A stretch of DNA of 63,999 bases from Paludibacteraceae bacterium (lineage in GTDB: Bacteria; Bacteroidota; Bacteroidia; Bacteroidales; Paludibacteraceae), in assembly GCA_024401645.1 (NCBI GenBank), contig JAKSKR010000015.1:1-63999 (forward strand). The letters are read 5' to 3'. Under the pieces are notes generated by a model. The model saw only the letters and a list, made by a program, of their open reading frames with translations. It made no database searches and had not been told where the DNA came from. The translations under genes and the position numbers were made by a program. Below are positions 25,245 to 34,867 of this stretch, one piece after another (position 1 is the first letter of the stretch; the number at the start of each line of letters is the position of its first letter).

Positions 25245-25290
25245 CAAAGTAGTAAATGTATATATAGGGCTCGAAAAAAAGACTAATATT

Positions 25291-28200
25291 ATGATAAAAC
25301 GTTTAGTATCTGCATTTTCGCTGCTAATGTTAGTGGTTGGAAGTGCTTTCTCACAGAGTATGATTATCTCCGGTGGCGGTAATCACGCAATTGCGCTGTG
25401 TAGCAAGGGACAGATATTTGCATGGGGCTTGAATGAGTCGAACTGCCTCTGCTTGAAAGACCCGGCTGACGCTGCCAGTGGCATTGTCCCATCTCCAAGT
25501 TTGGTAAATACTGATGACTTGACATTCTCAATGGTGTCAGCAGGTTCTGGTGGCCATAGTGTCGCCTTGTCTTGTTATGGTACCGTATATTGTTGGGGCG
25601 CAAACGCCTATTCACAGTGTGGTCAGCCTGCATCTAAGTATTTGGCAGGTGGCAAACCATTGCCGGTTAAGTGTGGTGAGGCTCCCGGATACGACCTTAA
25701 GGGTAACAAGGGCGGTGACTATCTTGGTGGCGTAAAGTACATTACTGCTACATCTGGTGCTTCTCTTGCCATTTTGGAAGATGGTAGTTGCGTAGTATGG
25801 GGTGGTAATGAATCTTCTGTGCCTGGCGAGTTCTTGAAAGAAGCAACTGAAACACCAGTCTATATTCGTGATCAAAACGGTGAAATCATAAAAAATATTA
25901 TCCACGTAACTGGTGGTGATAACAACATCTTGTTTATTGTGGGCGATTCGCCAGACGCTAAGGTTGGTACGGTTTACTCAATGGGTAACTGGAATGGCCG
26001 TGGTGGAGACGGAGGCGCAAAATCTTATATTGCTGCTCCTGTTGAAATTGGTGACGGTACAGGTACAAAATCTTCAGGTAAGTATTTGACCAATGTACGT
26101 ACTTCCGGTTTGTCTGACTCTGGCGGTATGGCTGTTGATGGTATTACCGGTTATGTCTATGCTTGGGGTAACAACGGTTGGTGGGGTACTTGCGGTAAGC
26201 AGTTACAATATCCTGCCTCTGCAATTACTTACGCCGAAAAGGTTACCTCTGGAGAATATGAAGAAAAGTCTGGCGAGCCATTCTTGACCGATGCCATTCA
26301 GGTTATTGGTGGTAACGGCTCTGCAGCTGCTGTTACAAAGGAAGGTAACATCTTGTATTGGGGATCAAACACTGGTGCGAAAAAAGGTGGTTCGTCAGGT
26401 GGTACAATCCCTAACTCTAAATATGCAGCATTGCAAAATACTCAAAGCATTGGTCCTGTTTACGGTAACTACTGTAAGGGCGAAAATGGTTATGCTACAG
26501 AAACGCGAGTAGATGACGCTGTAGCCATTGCCCGTGGCGATATGTTTGGTTGTATGGTAAACAGCAAGGGTGACTTCTATGTTTGGGGTACAACCGAGTT
26601 GCCTGGTGGTTCTGGTAATGCTGGTACGTTGGGTACAGGTAATGTCTCTGAAATTTCAACATGTTTTAAGAAGATTGAAGTTAACTGTACGCCACAGGAC
26701 TTGTGTCCTGAAGCCTATATGGTAGGCCCACGTTATAAGTGCCCAGGAACTGTCGATTCTCTTTATTCAGGTTTCACTCCTTTGGAGAGAAGTGAAGACA
26801 ATTACTTCTATAAGTGGACTAAGGATGGCGTTGTTTTGAACACGTCAACAGAAAATTCGCCGTTGGCCGATAGAAAGAAAGATAAGTATAATGTCATCAC
26901 CCTCCCTGTATTAGAACCAGGTAAGTACCGTGTAGACATTTACTATGTTGGTCAGAACGTACCTTGTGAGAACTGTCCTGACACTTATGCGGAAATTGAG
27001 GTGATTGACATGGAAATGCCTGTTGACACTATGCAGCCACTTTCTTGCGTAGGTAAGGACCGTGAAACAGCTCCTACAGAGCTCGACAACATTAATTTCG
27101 CATTCTCCGTTAACAACAAGTTCTATAAGGCTGGAACTAAAACAACATGGGTTGTTTACGATGCTCCTGAAGATGGTACTGCATTAGATACATTTGAGGT
27201 TTTAGCAGGTGGTGATCAAGAATTTTCTGTTACCGGTAACTACGTTAAGGTAAATGAAAATTTGGAAAAGGATAAACCAGATACTACTTATTCTATCTGG
27301 ATTGAAGACAAGACACGCTCTGAGGGCTATTTCTTAGAGAATGCAAGCCTACAAAAGGGAACTATCCCTGCTTCTGCAGAATATGTAACCCATAATGGTT
27401 CTGAATCTTGCTTCTTCACATTTATGGCAACTTCAAATTTGTCTTTGGGCAAATTTGACCTTGTAATGAAGTCAGTTCAGAGCAATCAGGCTGCAACAAA
27501 TGTAAAAGTGGATGCTGCTGTATACGCAACTACAATATGTACAAATGGTAATGTAAGCTATTTGCCTGTTGCTACTAGTAAGATGGGATCGGCAACTAAA
27601 ACTGTGCCATCAGTCCTCGATCCTACACTTGTTTCTCTAGACTTTGGTGGTGTTGAACTTCCTGTAAATCCAGTTCGAGGCACTGCTTACTGTATTGTTG
27701 TGACTGTTACTTCTGCTGCTCAGGTGGCTTTGCTGGAAACTACAGCTGCAAAGGGCGATAAGATTTTTGATGGTGCAGTCTCGTTGGTTGATGGTAGTGT
27801 AACACATTCTATTTTCCCTGAAGCATATTCAAAGAATGCTTATAATTTCTACATCCATAACTTAGAGTTCTTCAAGTTAACTGAATATACATGTGGACGA
27901 ATTGAATTACCATCTAAATACTATTGCCCACCTTGTAACAAGCCAGACAAGGATCCTAAGATTGAATCGACAGTCGAAAAAGTTCCTGGCTTGAAGGTTG
28001 ACACCGTATTCCTTTGTAAGGAAACCGGTAGCACTACTTTGAGTGTTAAGGATGTGAAGAATTCAGATGGTGATGATTTCGATATCCTTTGGTACGATAC
28101 AAAGAGCTTTAATGACGATACTAAAGCATTGAAAGCTGAAGAAAAAGTGGCAACTTCTTCTATTGAGGTAAAGTGGGAAGATATTCCTGAAGGAGAGTCT

Positions 28201-31200
28201 AAAACATTCTACTTGAAAGTACGTGACCATGAAGACCATGACGCTTCGCTTTGTCACCGTTTCGACAGTATTGTCGTAGTGGCAAACAAGGTGCCTGAAG
28301 TTCCTGAAATTACGATTGACCCTTATTGTGAAGGCCAGTTGGAATTGACTTCTTTGACTGGTATTGCAGGCCAATTGCTTACTATTGCAGGTTACGATTC
28401 AAAACTTGAGAATGAAGCTGGCGACGACTTTACAATCTTGAGTTTCGTGGCTGAACTTCAGAGTTTGGCTGCTCCTGGCGCAACCTATTACTTGACTTTG
28501 ACCGACAGAAAAACAGGTTGTGTTAGTGAAAAGACTCCTGAAACTGTAACTGTCGATGAAATTCCTGGTACTGTTTCACCTGTCGACCTTCAGATGCTTA
28601 AGTCAGAAGGTGCTTCTGAATCGGTTAGTGCTGCCGTTGAAAGCATTGAAATTTGCGACGACTGCAAGTTCATGTGGTCAAAGACCGAAGACGGACAATA
28701 TAATGCGGTTGCTCCTAACCAGGATAAGTCAAAGGCTGGTGATTTCCCTTATTGGGTTTATGTAGAAAATACTAAAACCGGTTGTAAGGGTAAGCCTGCA
28801 GACTTTACTGTAACAGTTAACGATGCTCCAGCTCCTACTGTTGAGAACAAGGTTATCTGTAAGTCTTCAGTTCCAACCTTCAATTTGAATTCGTGTGTTA
28901 CTCCGCTCGAAGGCTATAACGTTTATTGGTACAAGTCTAAGGCCGATGCGGAATCTAAAGATGCATCAAAGCGTTATACTGCAGAATTGGAAGCACAGGT
29001 TGGTGAACAGACATTCTATGTAACTCAACAGAATGGCGATCCTACTTTGACCGATTTGGAACGTGCAGAAAGTGATCCTGCTTGGTTTACCGTTAAGGTC
29101 GTAGATGTTGACCTTCCTACCGTTCTTGTTAGTGAAAACACATACTGTAAGGATGCTGAAGCAGCAAGTGTGGTAGAAATGGTAGATGTCTTTAAAGATG
29201 AAAGCAGTTTCTTGTATGCCGATGGTAAGGATAAGATGGTTTGGAAACTCGGTTCGAACGTGGTTTCTGGAACAAGCCTAATTCCTAATACTGCAGTAGA
29301 AAATCCTACTGAATATACTTACTCGGTATATCAGACCTACGCAATTCCGAACACTACCGAGGTTTGTGAAGGTAAGTCTGTTGACGTTACCGTTAAGGTA
29401 ACTGTAATTAACGCTCCTACTAAAGGTGATTTCTCTGTTCAGTATGTAAAGAGCGATGCTGAAGAGAATACACCAGTTGGTTACAAGAATTTGCTTGCTC
29501 AAAATGAGAACGCAGTTAAGGCCGATGAAGATTATACATTGGTATGGTACACCGATGAAACCGGTGGTACAGGCTCTAGCGAACCATTTACTCCTGCTTA
29601 CGATGCAAGCTTGGAAGAAGATGTAACATTGACTTATTGGGTAAGCCAAAAGAACAGCATGGGTTGCGAAAGCACTCGCACGCCAGTTAAGGTTACCGTT
29701 TCTTCGGCTCCAATGCCAAAAGTTTACAAAGTAAATTATTGCGAAGGTGAAACCACAGTTCCACTTGTAGCTGAAATTACTGTTCCTAGAGGTCACAATG
29801 AATCGGAGTATGAGTTGGTTTGGTACACCGATGAGACTTTAACGACAGAGGCTTCAGGTGCCCCTACTCCAGAATCGGTTGTTCCTTCGGGTACAGAATC
29901 AGTTAAAAAGTATTATGTGGCTCAAAGGCAGATTAGCTCTGGTGCTGTAAGCTCGGCTTCAGAATTGGTTGTTACCGTTTATGCAAAGCCAAAGTTGATT
30001 ACCAATAATCCTTCTCCAATCTGTGGTACAAAGGATGAATCTGTTAACTTGGCGAGCGATGAGATTTGGAAGATTTCTTCTAGCGGTATTGGTGCTGCAA
30101 AGGCTTGGTTAGACCGAGATCAGTCTACTGCCGTAGACAATCCGAGTGAGATTAAACAGCCTGGTACTTATTATTGCTACGCCTACTTTGAAGTTACGAA
30201 TGATACAAAGACCGGACTTCCTGCATCTTCAACATGTAAGTCTACTGTTGAACATGTAAATGTAGATGTTCACTTTGTCAAGGACTTGATTGTAACTGGT
30301 GACATGACCTGCCCTAATACACCAGCAACCCTTAATGTTGAATGGGATGAAAGTTCAAGTGACGCAGGTACTAACCCAACCAGTGGCGTTAAGTACACTT
30401 GGAAGTGCGAAACTAACAATGACGCAACTACCACTACAGTTCCTGAATATACAACACCTGCTCTTGCAGGTCAGCCAGGTAACTCGTACAAGTATAATGC
30501 TTTTGTTACAGCCGGTGTATGTGCCGACATTCCTGTAGGTAGCTATAGCGTGGTACTTAACGATGGACCTGTAAAGGGTAACGTTGTGTTTGACGAAGAA
30601 AAGAATTCAACGGAGAAGGTTATTACTGCTCAACGTACCGGTGTTACATTCACTACTTGTGGTAATAAACTCACAATTGATGCAGCACAACTTACTGCTG
30701 ACGAAAATTCGGCTTATGAATGGACTGCAGATGGTGAGGTTCTTGGCCGTTCTGCGAAACTTGTCATTGACGAACCAGGTGATAAGACATACCATTTGAC
30801 TTATTCAAATGTTTGTAAGACTGGTTTCGACATCAACATTGTAGATGCAAGTGTTAAGGTTTCAACCGACAAGCAGAACATGGAGATTTGCGAGAACGAC
30901 AACTTCTCATCAATCTTGAATATTAAGTGTAAAAATACACCTGAAATTAAGTGGTATCGCGATGGTCAAGCTCTTACATTGACCGATAATAAGCTTAATT
31001 TGAATCCTGCTCAATTGAGCGATAAGGGTGTATATAGTTACGAGGTGTCAAACCTTGGTTGTAAGGAAGAAGGTAAGTTGGAAGACTTGAATGGCGAGAA
31101 CTTGTTGAACGTTAAGCCTTACATCAAGTTCGACATGCAAGACTTCTATGTGGCACGTAAGGATAGTGTTCTTGCAATGCCAATTACGTTCACCCAACCA

Positions 31201-32670
31201 ACCAGTGGTGATCCTTCAACAATTGTTTGGACGGAGAACGGTGTGGCTTCACCACAGAATAACCCATACAAGTTGAAGGTTACAAAGGATCATGACTACA
31301 CTGTAACAATGTCAGACCCTAATTATTGTAACGCTGACACTACCGTTAAGGTTAAGGTTGATGCACGTTTGAAGATGCGTGCAAGACTCTCTGAAAAGAT
31401 TTGCCAAGGTGCGCAAGCTGACCTTTTGATAGACACTACCGGTACGGGTAATTTCTATTACCCAGAAAAGATGAAGCTTAAGGTTACAGAAATCATTGGT
31501 ACTACCGAAACCGATATGTACTCGATGTACTACGATGATGAAGAAAAGGCTGTTCGTGTAAGTAACGTATCACCATCTGAAAATGCAACTTATAGAATTG
31601 AGTTCATTTACCGTGAAGGCGAGGGCGTCGATGAACAGAAAATTGTTAAGGAACTCAACATTGAAGTATTGCCTCCTATTCAGATTACCATTCCTGAAGG
31701 TTTGGCTATCTGTGGTGACGGTATGACTCAGTTGGAAATCCCACTTCAGGTAACTCCGCCAGAAACCGATGTTACTTGGGAAGCTGACGACGATATTATG
31801 TCTTCAACTTCTGGTCACTCTGTAACAGTAGCTCCTGAATATCCAGAAGGTGGTGAAAGCTTGATTATGACCAAGGTTTACCGATTCTCTGCTGCTAATG
31901 GCCAGTGTGAATATCCAACCAAGATGGTTATTGTTCGCGTTGACCGTCCATTGACCGGTAACATTGTAGCCCCTGTTGCAATGTGCGAAGGCAAGACTGC
32001 AACAATCGATGCTTCTTCTTATCGTGCTGATACTTATGTATGGTCATCACAGGAAGATCCTTCAATCGATGGCGCTGCAACAGCTTCAATTGATGTTCAG
32101 CCATCCGTCACATCTGAATACCTTGTAGACATGACTAGAGGTGAATGTAAGGGCTTCGATTCTTATACTTTGGATATTGCTCCTCTCCCTGAAATTGTTA
32201 GTGTCGATTCTGTTGACTACAACGAACGTAGAATTAATGTGGTTAGCGGTACTTCTCCGTTCACATTCTATGTAGATAAGATTGCAGGTGAGGGTTACGA
32301 TACCGAAACTTTGACAGATGTTCGTTACGGAAGACACACAGTGTTTGTAGTCGATGCAGCTGGTTGCCAGCATTCATTCCCATTCGTTGTTGTGGCTCCT
32401 GTCATCAAGATTCAGCCAGTTGTATCACCTAACGGCGATGGCGTTTATGACAACTTCTCAAGCAAGATTCTTCAGGAAGCATTCCCTAATGCAAAGATTT
32501 CAATCTTCGACCGCTGGGGTAAGAAGTTGGTTACTTACTACGGCTCTGACCCAGGTTGGGATGGCACTTATAATGGAAAGCCAATGCCTTCTACCGACTA
32601 TTGGTACGAAATTGAAATTAAAGAGTTGGAAACCACTTATACTGGTCACTTCACTCTCATGCGTCAGTAA
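25291..32670 (+). CDS. Giant RCC1/Ig-like surface protein with T9SS type B tail
   Basis: A 2459-residue secreted protein. The start at 25291 gives the signal peptide MIKRLVSAFSLLMLVVGSAFSQ. Residues about 20-460 form an RCC1-type propeller nearly parallel to the protein at 12789 (for example VYAWGNNGWWGTCG and IQVIGGNGSAAAV). Residues about 460-900 match the rest of that paralogue. About 1450 residues of Ig/PKD-like domains follow, recurrently containing a Cys, a W-Y/W-T strand and a Cys (VCEGKS, CKGKPADFTVTV). The last 85 residues (VVSPNGDGVYDNF, FDRWGKKL, GWDGTYNGKPMP) are a gliding-motility/T9SS type B C-terminal domain. It probably forms a long surface fibre with the propeller at the tip; its ligand is unknown. 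Confidence 0.88.
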   Translation: MIKRLVSAFSLLMLVVGSAFSQSMIISGGGNHAIALCSKGQIFAWGLNESNCLCLKDPADAASGIVPSPSLVNTDDLTFSMVSAGSGGHSVALSCYGTVYCWGANAYSQCGQPASKYLAGGKPLPVKCGEAPGYDLKGNKGGDYLGGVKYITATSGASLAILEDGSCVVWGGNESSVPGEFLKEATETPVYIRDQNGEIIKNIIHVTGGDNNILFIVGDSPDAKVGTVYSMGNWNGRGGDGGAKSYIAAPVEIGDGTGTKSSGKYLTNVRTSGLSDSGGMAVDGITGYVYAWGNNGWWGTCGKQLQYPASAITYAEKVTSGEYEEKSGEPFLTDAIQVIGGNGSAAAVTKEGNILYWGSNTGAKKGGSSGGTIPNSKYAALQNTQSIGPVYGNYCKGENGYATETRVDDAVAIARGDMFGCMVNSKGDFYVWGTTELPGGSGNAGTLGTGNVSEISTCFKKIEVNCTPQDLCPEAYMVGPRYKCPGTVDSLYSGFTPLERSEDNYFYKWTKDGVVLNTSTENSPLADRKKDKYNVITLPVLEPGKYRVDIYYVGQNVPCENCPDTYAEIEVIDMEMPVDTMQPLSCVGKDRETAPTELDNINFAFSVNNKFYKAGTKTTWVVYDAPEDGTALDTFEVLAGGDQEFSVTGNYVKVNENLEKDKPDTTYSIWIEDKTRSEGYFLENASLQKGTIPASAEYVTHNGSESCFFTFMATSNLSLGKFDLVMKSVQSNQAATNVKVDAAVYATTICTNGNVSYLPVATSKMGSATKTVPSVLDPTLVSLDFGGVELPVNPVRGTAYCIVVTVTSAAQVALLETTAAKGDKIFDGAVSLVDGSVTHSIFPEAYSKNAYNFYIHNLEFFKLTEYTCGRIELPSKYYCPPCNKPDKDPKIESTVEKVPGLKVDTVFLCKETGSTTLSVKDVKNSDGDDFDILWYDTKSFNDDTKALKAEEKVATSSIEVKWEDIPEGESKTFYLKVRDHEDHDASLCHRFDSIVVVANKVPEVPEITIDPYCEGQLELTSLTGIAGQLLTIAGYDSKLENEAGDDFTILSFVAELQSLAAPGATYYLTLTDRKTGCVSEKTPETVTVDEIPGTVSPVDLQMLKSEGASESVSAAVESIEICDDCKFMWSKTEDGQYNAVAPNQDKSKAGDFPYWVYVENTKTGCKGKPADFTVTVNDAPAPTVENKVICKSSVPTFNLNSCVTPLEGYNVYWYKSKADAESKDASKRYTAELEAQVGEQTFYVTQQNGDPTLTDLERAESDPAWFTVKVVDVDLPTVLVSENTYCKDAEAASVVEMVDVFKDESSFLYADGKDKMVWKLGSNVVSGTSLIPNTAVENPTEYTYSVYQTYAIPNTTEVCEGKSVDVTVKVTVINAPTKGDFSVQYVKSDAEENTPVGYKNLLAQNENAVKADEDYTLVWYTDETGGTGSSEPFTPAYDASLEEDVTLTYWVSQKNSMGCESTRTPVKVTVSSAPMPKVYKVNYCEGETTVPLVAEITVPRGHNESEYELVWYTDETLTTEASGAPTPESVVPSGTESVKKYYVAQRQISSGAVSSASELVVTVYAKPKLITNNPSPICGTKDESVNLASDEIWKISSSGIGAAKAWLDRDQSTAVDNPSEIKQPGTYYCYAYFEVTNDTKTGLPASSTCKSTVEHVNVDVHFVKDLIVTGDMTCPNTPATLNVEWDESSSDAGTNPTSGVKYTWKCETNNDATTTTVPEYTTPALAGQPGNSYKYNAFVTAGVCADIPVGSYSVVLNDGPVKGNVVFDEEKNSTEKVITAQRTGVTFTTCGNKLTIDAAQLTADENSAYEWTADGEVLGRSAKLVIDEPGDKTYHLTYSNVCKTGFDINIVDASVKVSTDKQNMEICENDNFSSILNIKCKNTPEIKWYRDGQALTLTDNKLNLNPAQLSDKGVYSYEVSNLGCKEEGKLEDLNGENLLNVKPYIKFDMQDFYVARKDSVLAMPITFTQPTSGDPSTIVWTENGVASPQNNPYKLKVTKDHDYTVTMSDPNYCNADTTVKVKVDARLKMRARLSEKICQGAQADLLIDTTGTGNFYYPEKMKLKVTEIIGTTETDMYSMYYDDEEKAVRVSNVSPSENATYRIEFIYREGEGVDEQKIVKELNIEVLPPIQITIPEGLAICGDGMTQLEIPLQVTPPETDVTWEADDDIMSSTSGHSVTVAPEYPEGGESLIMTKVYRFSAANGQCEYPTKMVIVRVDRPLTGNIVAPVAMCEGKTATIDASSYRADTYVWSSQEDPSIDGAATASIDVQPSVTSEYLVDMTRGECKGFDSYTLDIAPLPEIVSVDSVDYNERRINVVSGTSPFTFYVDKIAGEGYDTETLTDVRYGRHTVFVVDAAGCQHSFPFVVVAPVIKIQPVVSPNGDGVYDNFSSKILQEAFPNAKISIFDRWGKKLVTYYGSDPGWDGTYNGKPMPSTDYWYEIEIKELETTYTGHFTLMRQ

Positions 32671-32690
32671 TTGTTGATGCAACTCCATAT

Positions 32691-32722
32691 AAAAGCGTTC
32701 GACTAACCGTCGGACGCTTTTT
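32691..32722 (+). terminator. Terminator after the giant RCC1 gene
   Basis: A 13-bp stem with one wobble (32691-32703 with 32709-32721) ending in a T run. Confidence 0.9.
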
Positions 32723-32748
32723 GTTTATAGCGCTTTTTTGTAATTTTG
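32720..32748 (+). promoter_or_regulatory. Promoter of cysE (TTTG / TAATTTTG)
   Basis: TTTG at 32720-32723 overlaps the terminator T run and TAATTTTG lies at 32741-32748, with a 17-nt spacer. The ATG of cysE is 22 nt further. Confidence 0.6.
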
Positions 32749-32770
32749 CAGTGTTATAACACATTGAATT

Positions 32771-33688
32771 ATGGCAACACAACGAAACATAGATTCTAAA
32801 TTGATTTCTGTCATTGATGCATTGTCCGATTTCGGATCCCTTAAGAATGCATACCATCATACCAACGACGGCGTCCCATTCCCTTCGGGTAAAGCATTGT
32901 CTCAAATTGTAGACCTTACACGTGAGGTGCTTTTCCCTGGTTATTTCGGTCACTCTTTTGTTGACAGTAACACCCTTAAATACCACATTGGTGTTAACGT
33001 TGAACGACTGAACGCGTGCCTTGTTGAACAGGTGTTGGCGGGTCTTTGCTTCGATGGATTTGCCGATGAGTCGGAATTGGAGAGCAAGAAAGAAAAGGCG
33101 CGCCAAATTGCGTCTGACTTCTTGTCTCAATTGCCTGCAATGCGCGAAGTGCTGATGACCGACGTGGTGGCTGCTTACAATGGTGACCCAGCAGCAAAGA
33201 GTTTTGGCGAAATCATCTTGTGTTATCCTACCATTAAGGCAGTTTCTAATCACCGTATAGCACATGCTTTGCTTAAACTTGGAGTGCCACTCATCCCTCG
33301 AATGATTTCCGAATTGGCACATTCTGAAACCGGTATCGATATACACCCAGGTGCGACCATTGGCAATTACTTTGCCATTGACCACGGCACTGGTGTGGTT
33401 ATTGGTGAAACCGCAATTATAGGTAACCACGTTAAACTTTACCAAGGCGTTACGCTAGGCGCAAAGAGCTTCCAACTCGATGAAAATGGAAACCCTATTA
33501 AGGACTTGCCACGTCACCCAATTGTGGAAGACAACGTGGTGGTTTACTGCAATGCTACAGTGCTTGGCCGAATAACTATTGGCGAAGGCGCTACCATTGG
33601 CGGTAATGTTTGGGTAACGAACGATGTGCCAAAGGGCGAAAAGGTGTTCCAGTCGAAAGTTCAGCAAGTTTCAAAATCGGCTAATTAA
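32771..33688 (+). CDS. cysE: Serine O-acetyltransferase
   Basis: A cytoplasmic enzyme transferring acetyl from acetyl-CoA to serine, giving O-acetylserine for cysteine synthesis. At 305 residues it is the longer EpsC-like form with a helical N-terminal domain. The C-terminal left-handed beta-helix shows hexapeptide repeats: DIHPGATIGNYFAIDHGTG (catalytic His/Asp region), VVIGETAIIGNHVKLYQGVTLG and ITIGEGATIGGNVWVTNDV. It is the only sulfur-assimilation gene here; the cognate cysK is not adjacent. Own promoter and terminators on both sides make it monocistronic. Confidence 0.95.
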   Translation: MATQRNIDSKLISVIDALSDFGSLKNAYHHTNDGVPFPSGKALSQIVDLTREVLFPGYFGHSFVDSNTLKYHIGVNVERLNACLVEQVLAGLCFDGFADESELESKKEKARQIASDFLSQLPAMREVLMTDVVAAYNGDPAAKSFGEIILCYPTIKAVSNHRIAHALLKLGVPLIPRMISELAHSETGIDIHPGATIGNYFAIDHGTGVVIGETAIIGNHVKLYQGVTLGAKSFQLDENGNPIKDLPRHPIVEDNVVVYCNATVLGRITIGEGATIGGNVWVTNDVPKGEKVFQSKVQQVSKSAN

Positions 33689-33696
33689 TATCACAT

Positions 33697-33723
33697 AAAG
33701 CGGTTGGTTTCAACCGCTTTTTT
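33697..33723 (+). terminator. Terminator after cysE
   Basis: A perfect 10-bp stem (33697-33706 with 33711-33720), a 4-nt loop and a T run. Confidence 0.92.
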
Positions 33724-33734
33724 AATTTGACTTT

Positions 33735-34481
33735 ATGGATACAATCATACACTTGGCGAGCACAACATCTACAAACGATGAAATGCAGAAGCTACTCAAT
33801 GCCAATACGCCAGATTTGCAAGAGGGAACCTTGATATATGCCGACGAACAAACCAAAGGACGTGGTCAGGTTGGAAACAGTTGGGAGTCGGAAACCGGGA
33901 AGAACCTGACCGGAACCATTGTGCTTTTCCCCGATTTCTTGAAAGCTGACGAACAGTTCCTTATTACCCAAATGGGGGCATTGGCGGTTGTCGATTTTCT
34001 GACAAAATATGCCCACTTGACCAATGTAACCGTGAAATGGCCTAATGACGTCTACTGGAACGACATGAAGATTAGCGGTACCTTAAACGAGGCTATGCTT
34101 ATGGGGAAGTCAATTGCCTACGTGATGTTGGGTGTTGGCATTAATTTGAATCAATCTACTTTTAGGAGCGATGCGCCTAATCCGGTTTCCGTGGTACAGA
34201 TTACGGGACAAGAATTCAATCAGACGAAGGCTGCCGTCCTTTTCCGACAGTGCGTTATGGAGCGCTATATGCAATTGGCTAATGGCGATGGTAGTGACAT
34301 ACGTCGTGACTATATGGCCTGTCTTTATAGGAAAGACGGATTCTATGCCTATGCCGATGAAAGAGGAGAAAGGTTTGAAGCCGAGATTGTGACAATTCAC
34401 CCTGCCGGAGAGTTTGAACTCCGTTTAAGGTCGGGCGAACACCGTACCTACTTGTTTAAGCAGGTGCATTACATATTGTAA
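33735..34481 (+). CDS. birA: Biotin--[acetyl-CoA carboxylase] ligase
   Basis: A cytoplasmic enzyme that activates biotin with ATP and attaches it to the biotin carboxyl carrier protein. It is 248 residues long and lacks the N-terminal HTH of E. coli BirA, so it is a ligase only, not a repressor. Motifs: STNDEMQKLL near residue 11, the biotinyl-AMP loop GRGQVGNSWES near 42, KWPNDVYWNDMKISG near 95 and GVGINLNQ near 135. It starts just after the cysE terminator and ends at its own terminator. Confidence 0.95.
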   Translation: MDTIIHLASTTSTNDEMQKLLNANTPDLQEGTLIYADEQTKGRGQVGNSWESETGKNLTGTIVLFPDFLKADEQFLITQMGALAVVDFLTKYAHLTNVTVKWPNDVYWNDMKISGTLNEAMLMGKSIAYVMLGVGINLNQSTFRSDAPNPVSVVQITGQEFNQTKAAVLFRQCVMERYMQLANGDGSDIRRDYMACLYRKDGFYAYADERGERFEAEIVTIHPAGEFELRLRSGEHRTYLFKQVHYIL

Positions 34482-34502
34482 CTTTTTAAGCTGATTTGTG
34501 AT

Positions 34503-34536
34503 AAAAAGTCCAAACTTTTTCGGGTTTGGACTTTTT
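34503..34536 (+). terminator. Terminator after birA
   Basis: A perfect 13-bp stem (34503-34515 with 34524-34536) that ends in T residues. Confidence 0.9.
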
Positions 34537-34720
34537 CTTGTGTTATAATGATAGTGAAAATAGAGATAAATCATCATTTTGTTTAATTTATGCTGTAAAA
34601 CATAATTTCTAATTAACACAATTTTGAGTTGATTTGTTATAAAGTGAAATTCAAATAATAATATTTCTATCTGTTTTTTAACCGGCACACAAAACTTCTG
34701 CAAAGGAAGTCACATTTCTA

Positions 34721-34749
34721 TTTGGAGAACCCAAAACACCGTAACTTTG
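34721..34749 (+). promoter_or_regulatory. Promoter of the ammonium operon
   Basis: TTTG at 34721-34724, a 17-nt spacer and TAACTTTG at 34742-34749 fit the Bacteroidetes primary promoter. The region 34537-34720 upstream is very A+T-rich and holds nothing I can name. Confidence 0.65.
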
Positions 34750-34750
34750 C

Positions 34751-34824
34751 ATTGTAAACAAAAAGGAAATATAATTGAATTCCGGTTTACAATTTGAGTA
34801 TGATTTTGAAAGATTGCTTTCAAA
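34751..34824 (+). promoter_or_regulatory. Leader palindromes of the ammonium operon
   Basis: Right at the expected transcription start, ATTGTAAAC (34751-34759) is repeated inverted as GTTTACAAT (34785-34793). Further on, a perfect 8-bp hairpin TTTGAAAG/CTTTCAAA (34805-34812 with 34817-34824, loop ATTG) lies in the approximately 110-nt leader. Either could be a DNA operator or an RNA element; there is no T run, so they are not terminators. Confidence 0.5.
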
Positions 34825-34867
34825 CAGTAAGAGATTTTAAAAGTGTAACTACAAAAATTATTGAGGT

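Noticed and set aside
34681..34710. A GGCAC...TGC stretch upstream of the ammonium operon as a sigma-54 promoter
   Set aside because: The distance between the GG and GC elements is 14 nt instead of 10, and a good TAnnTTTG promoter lies just downstream.
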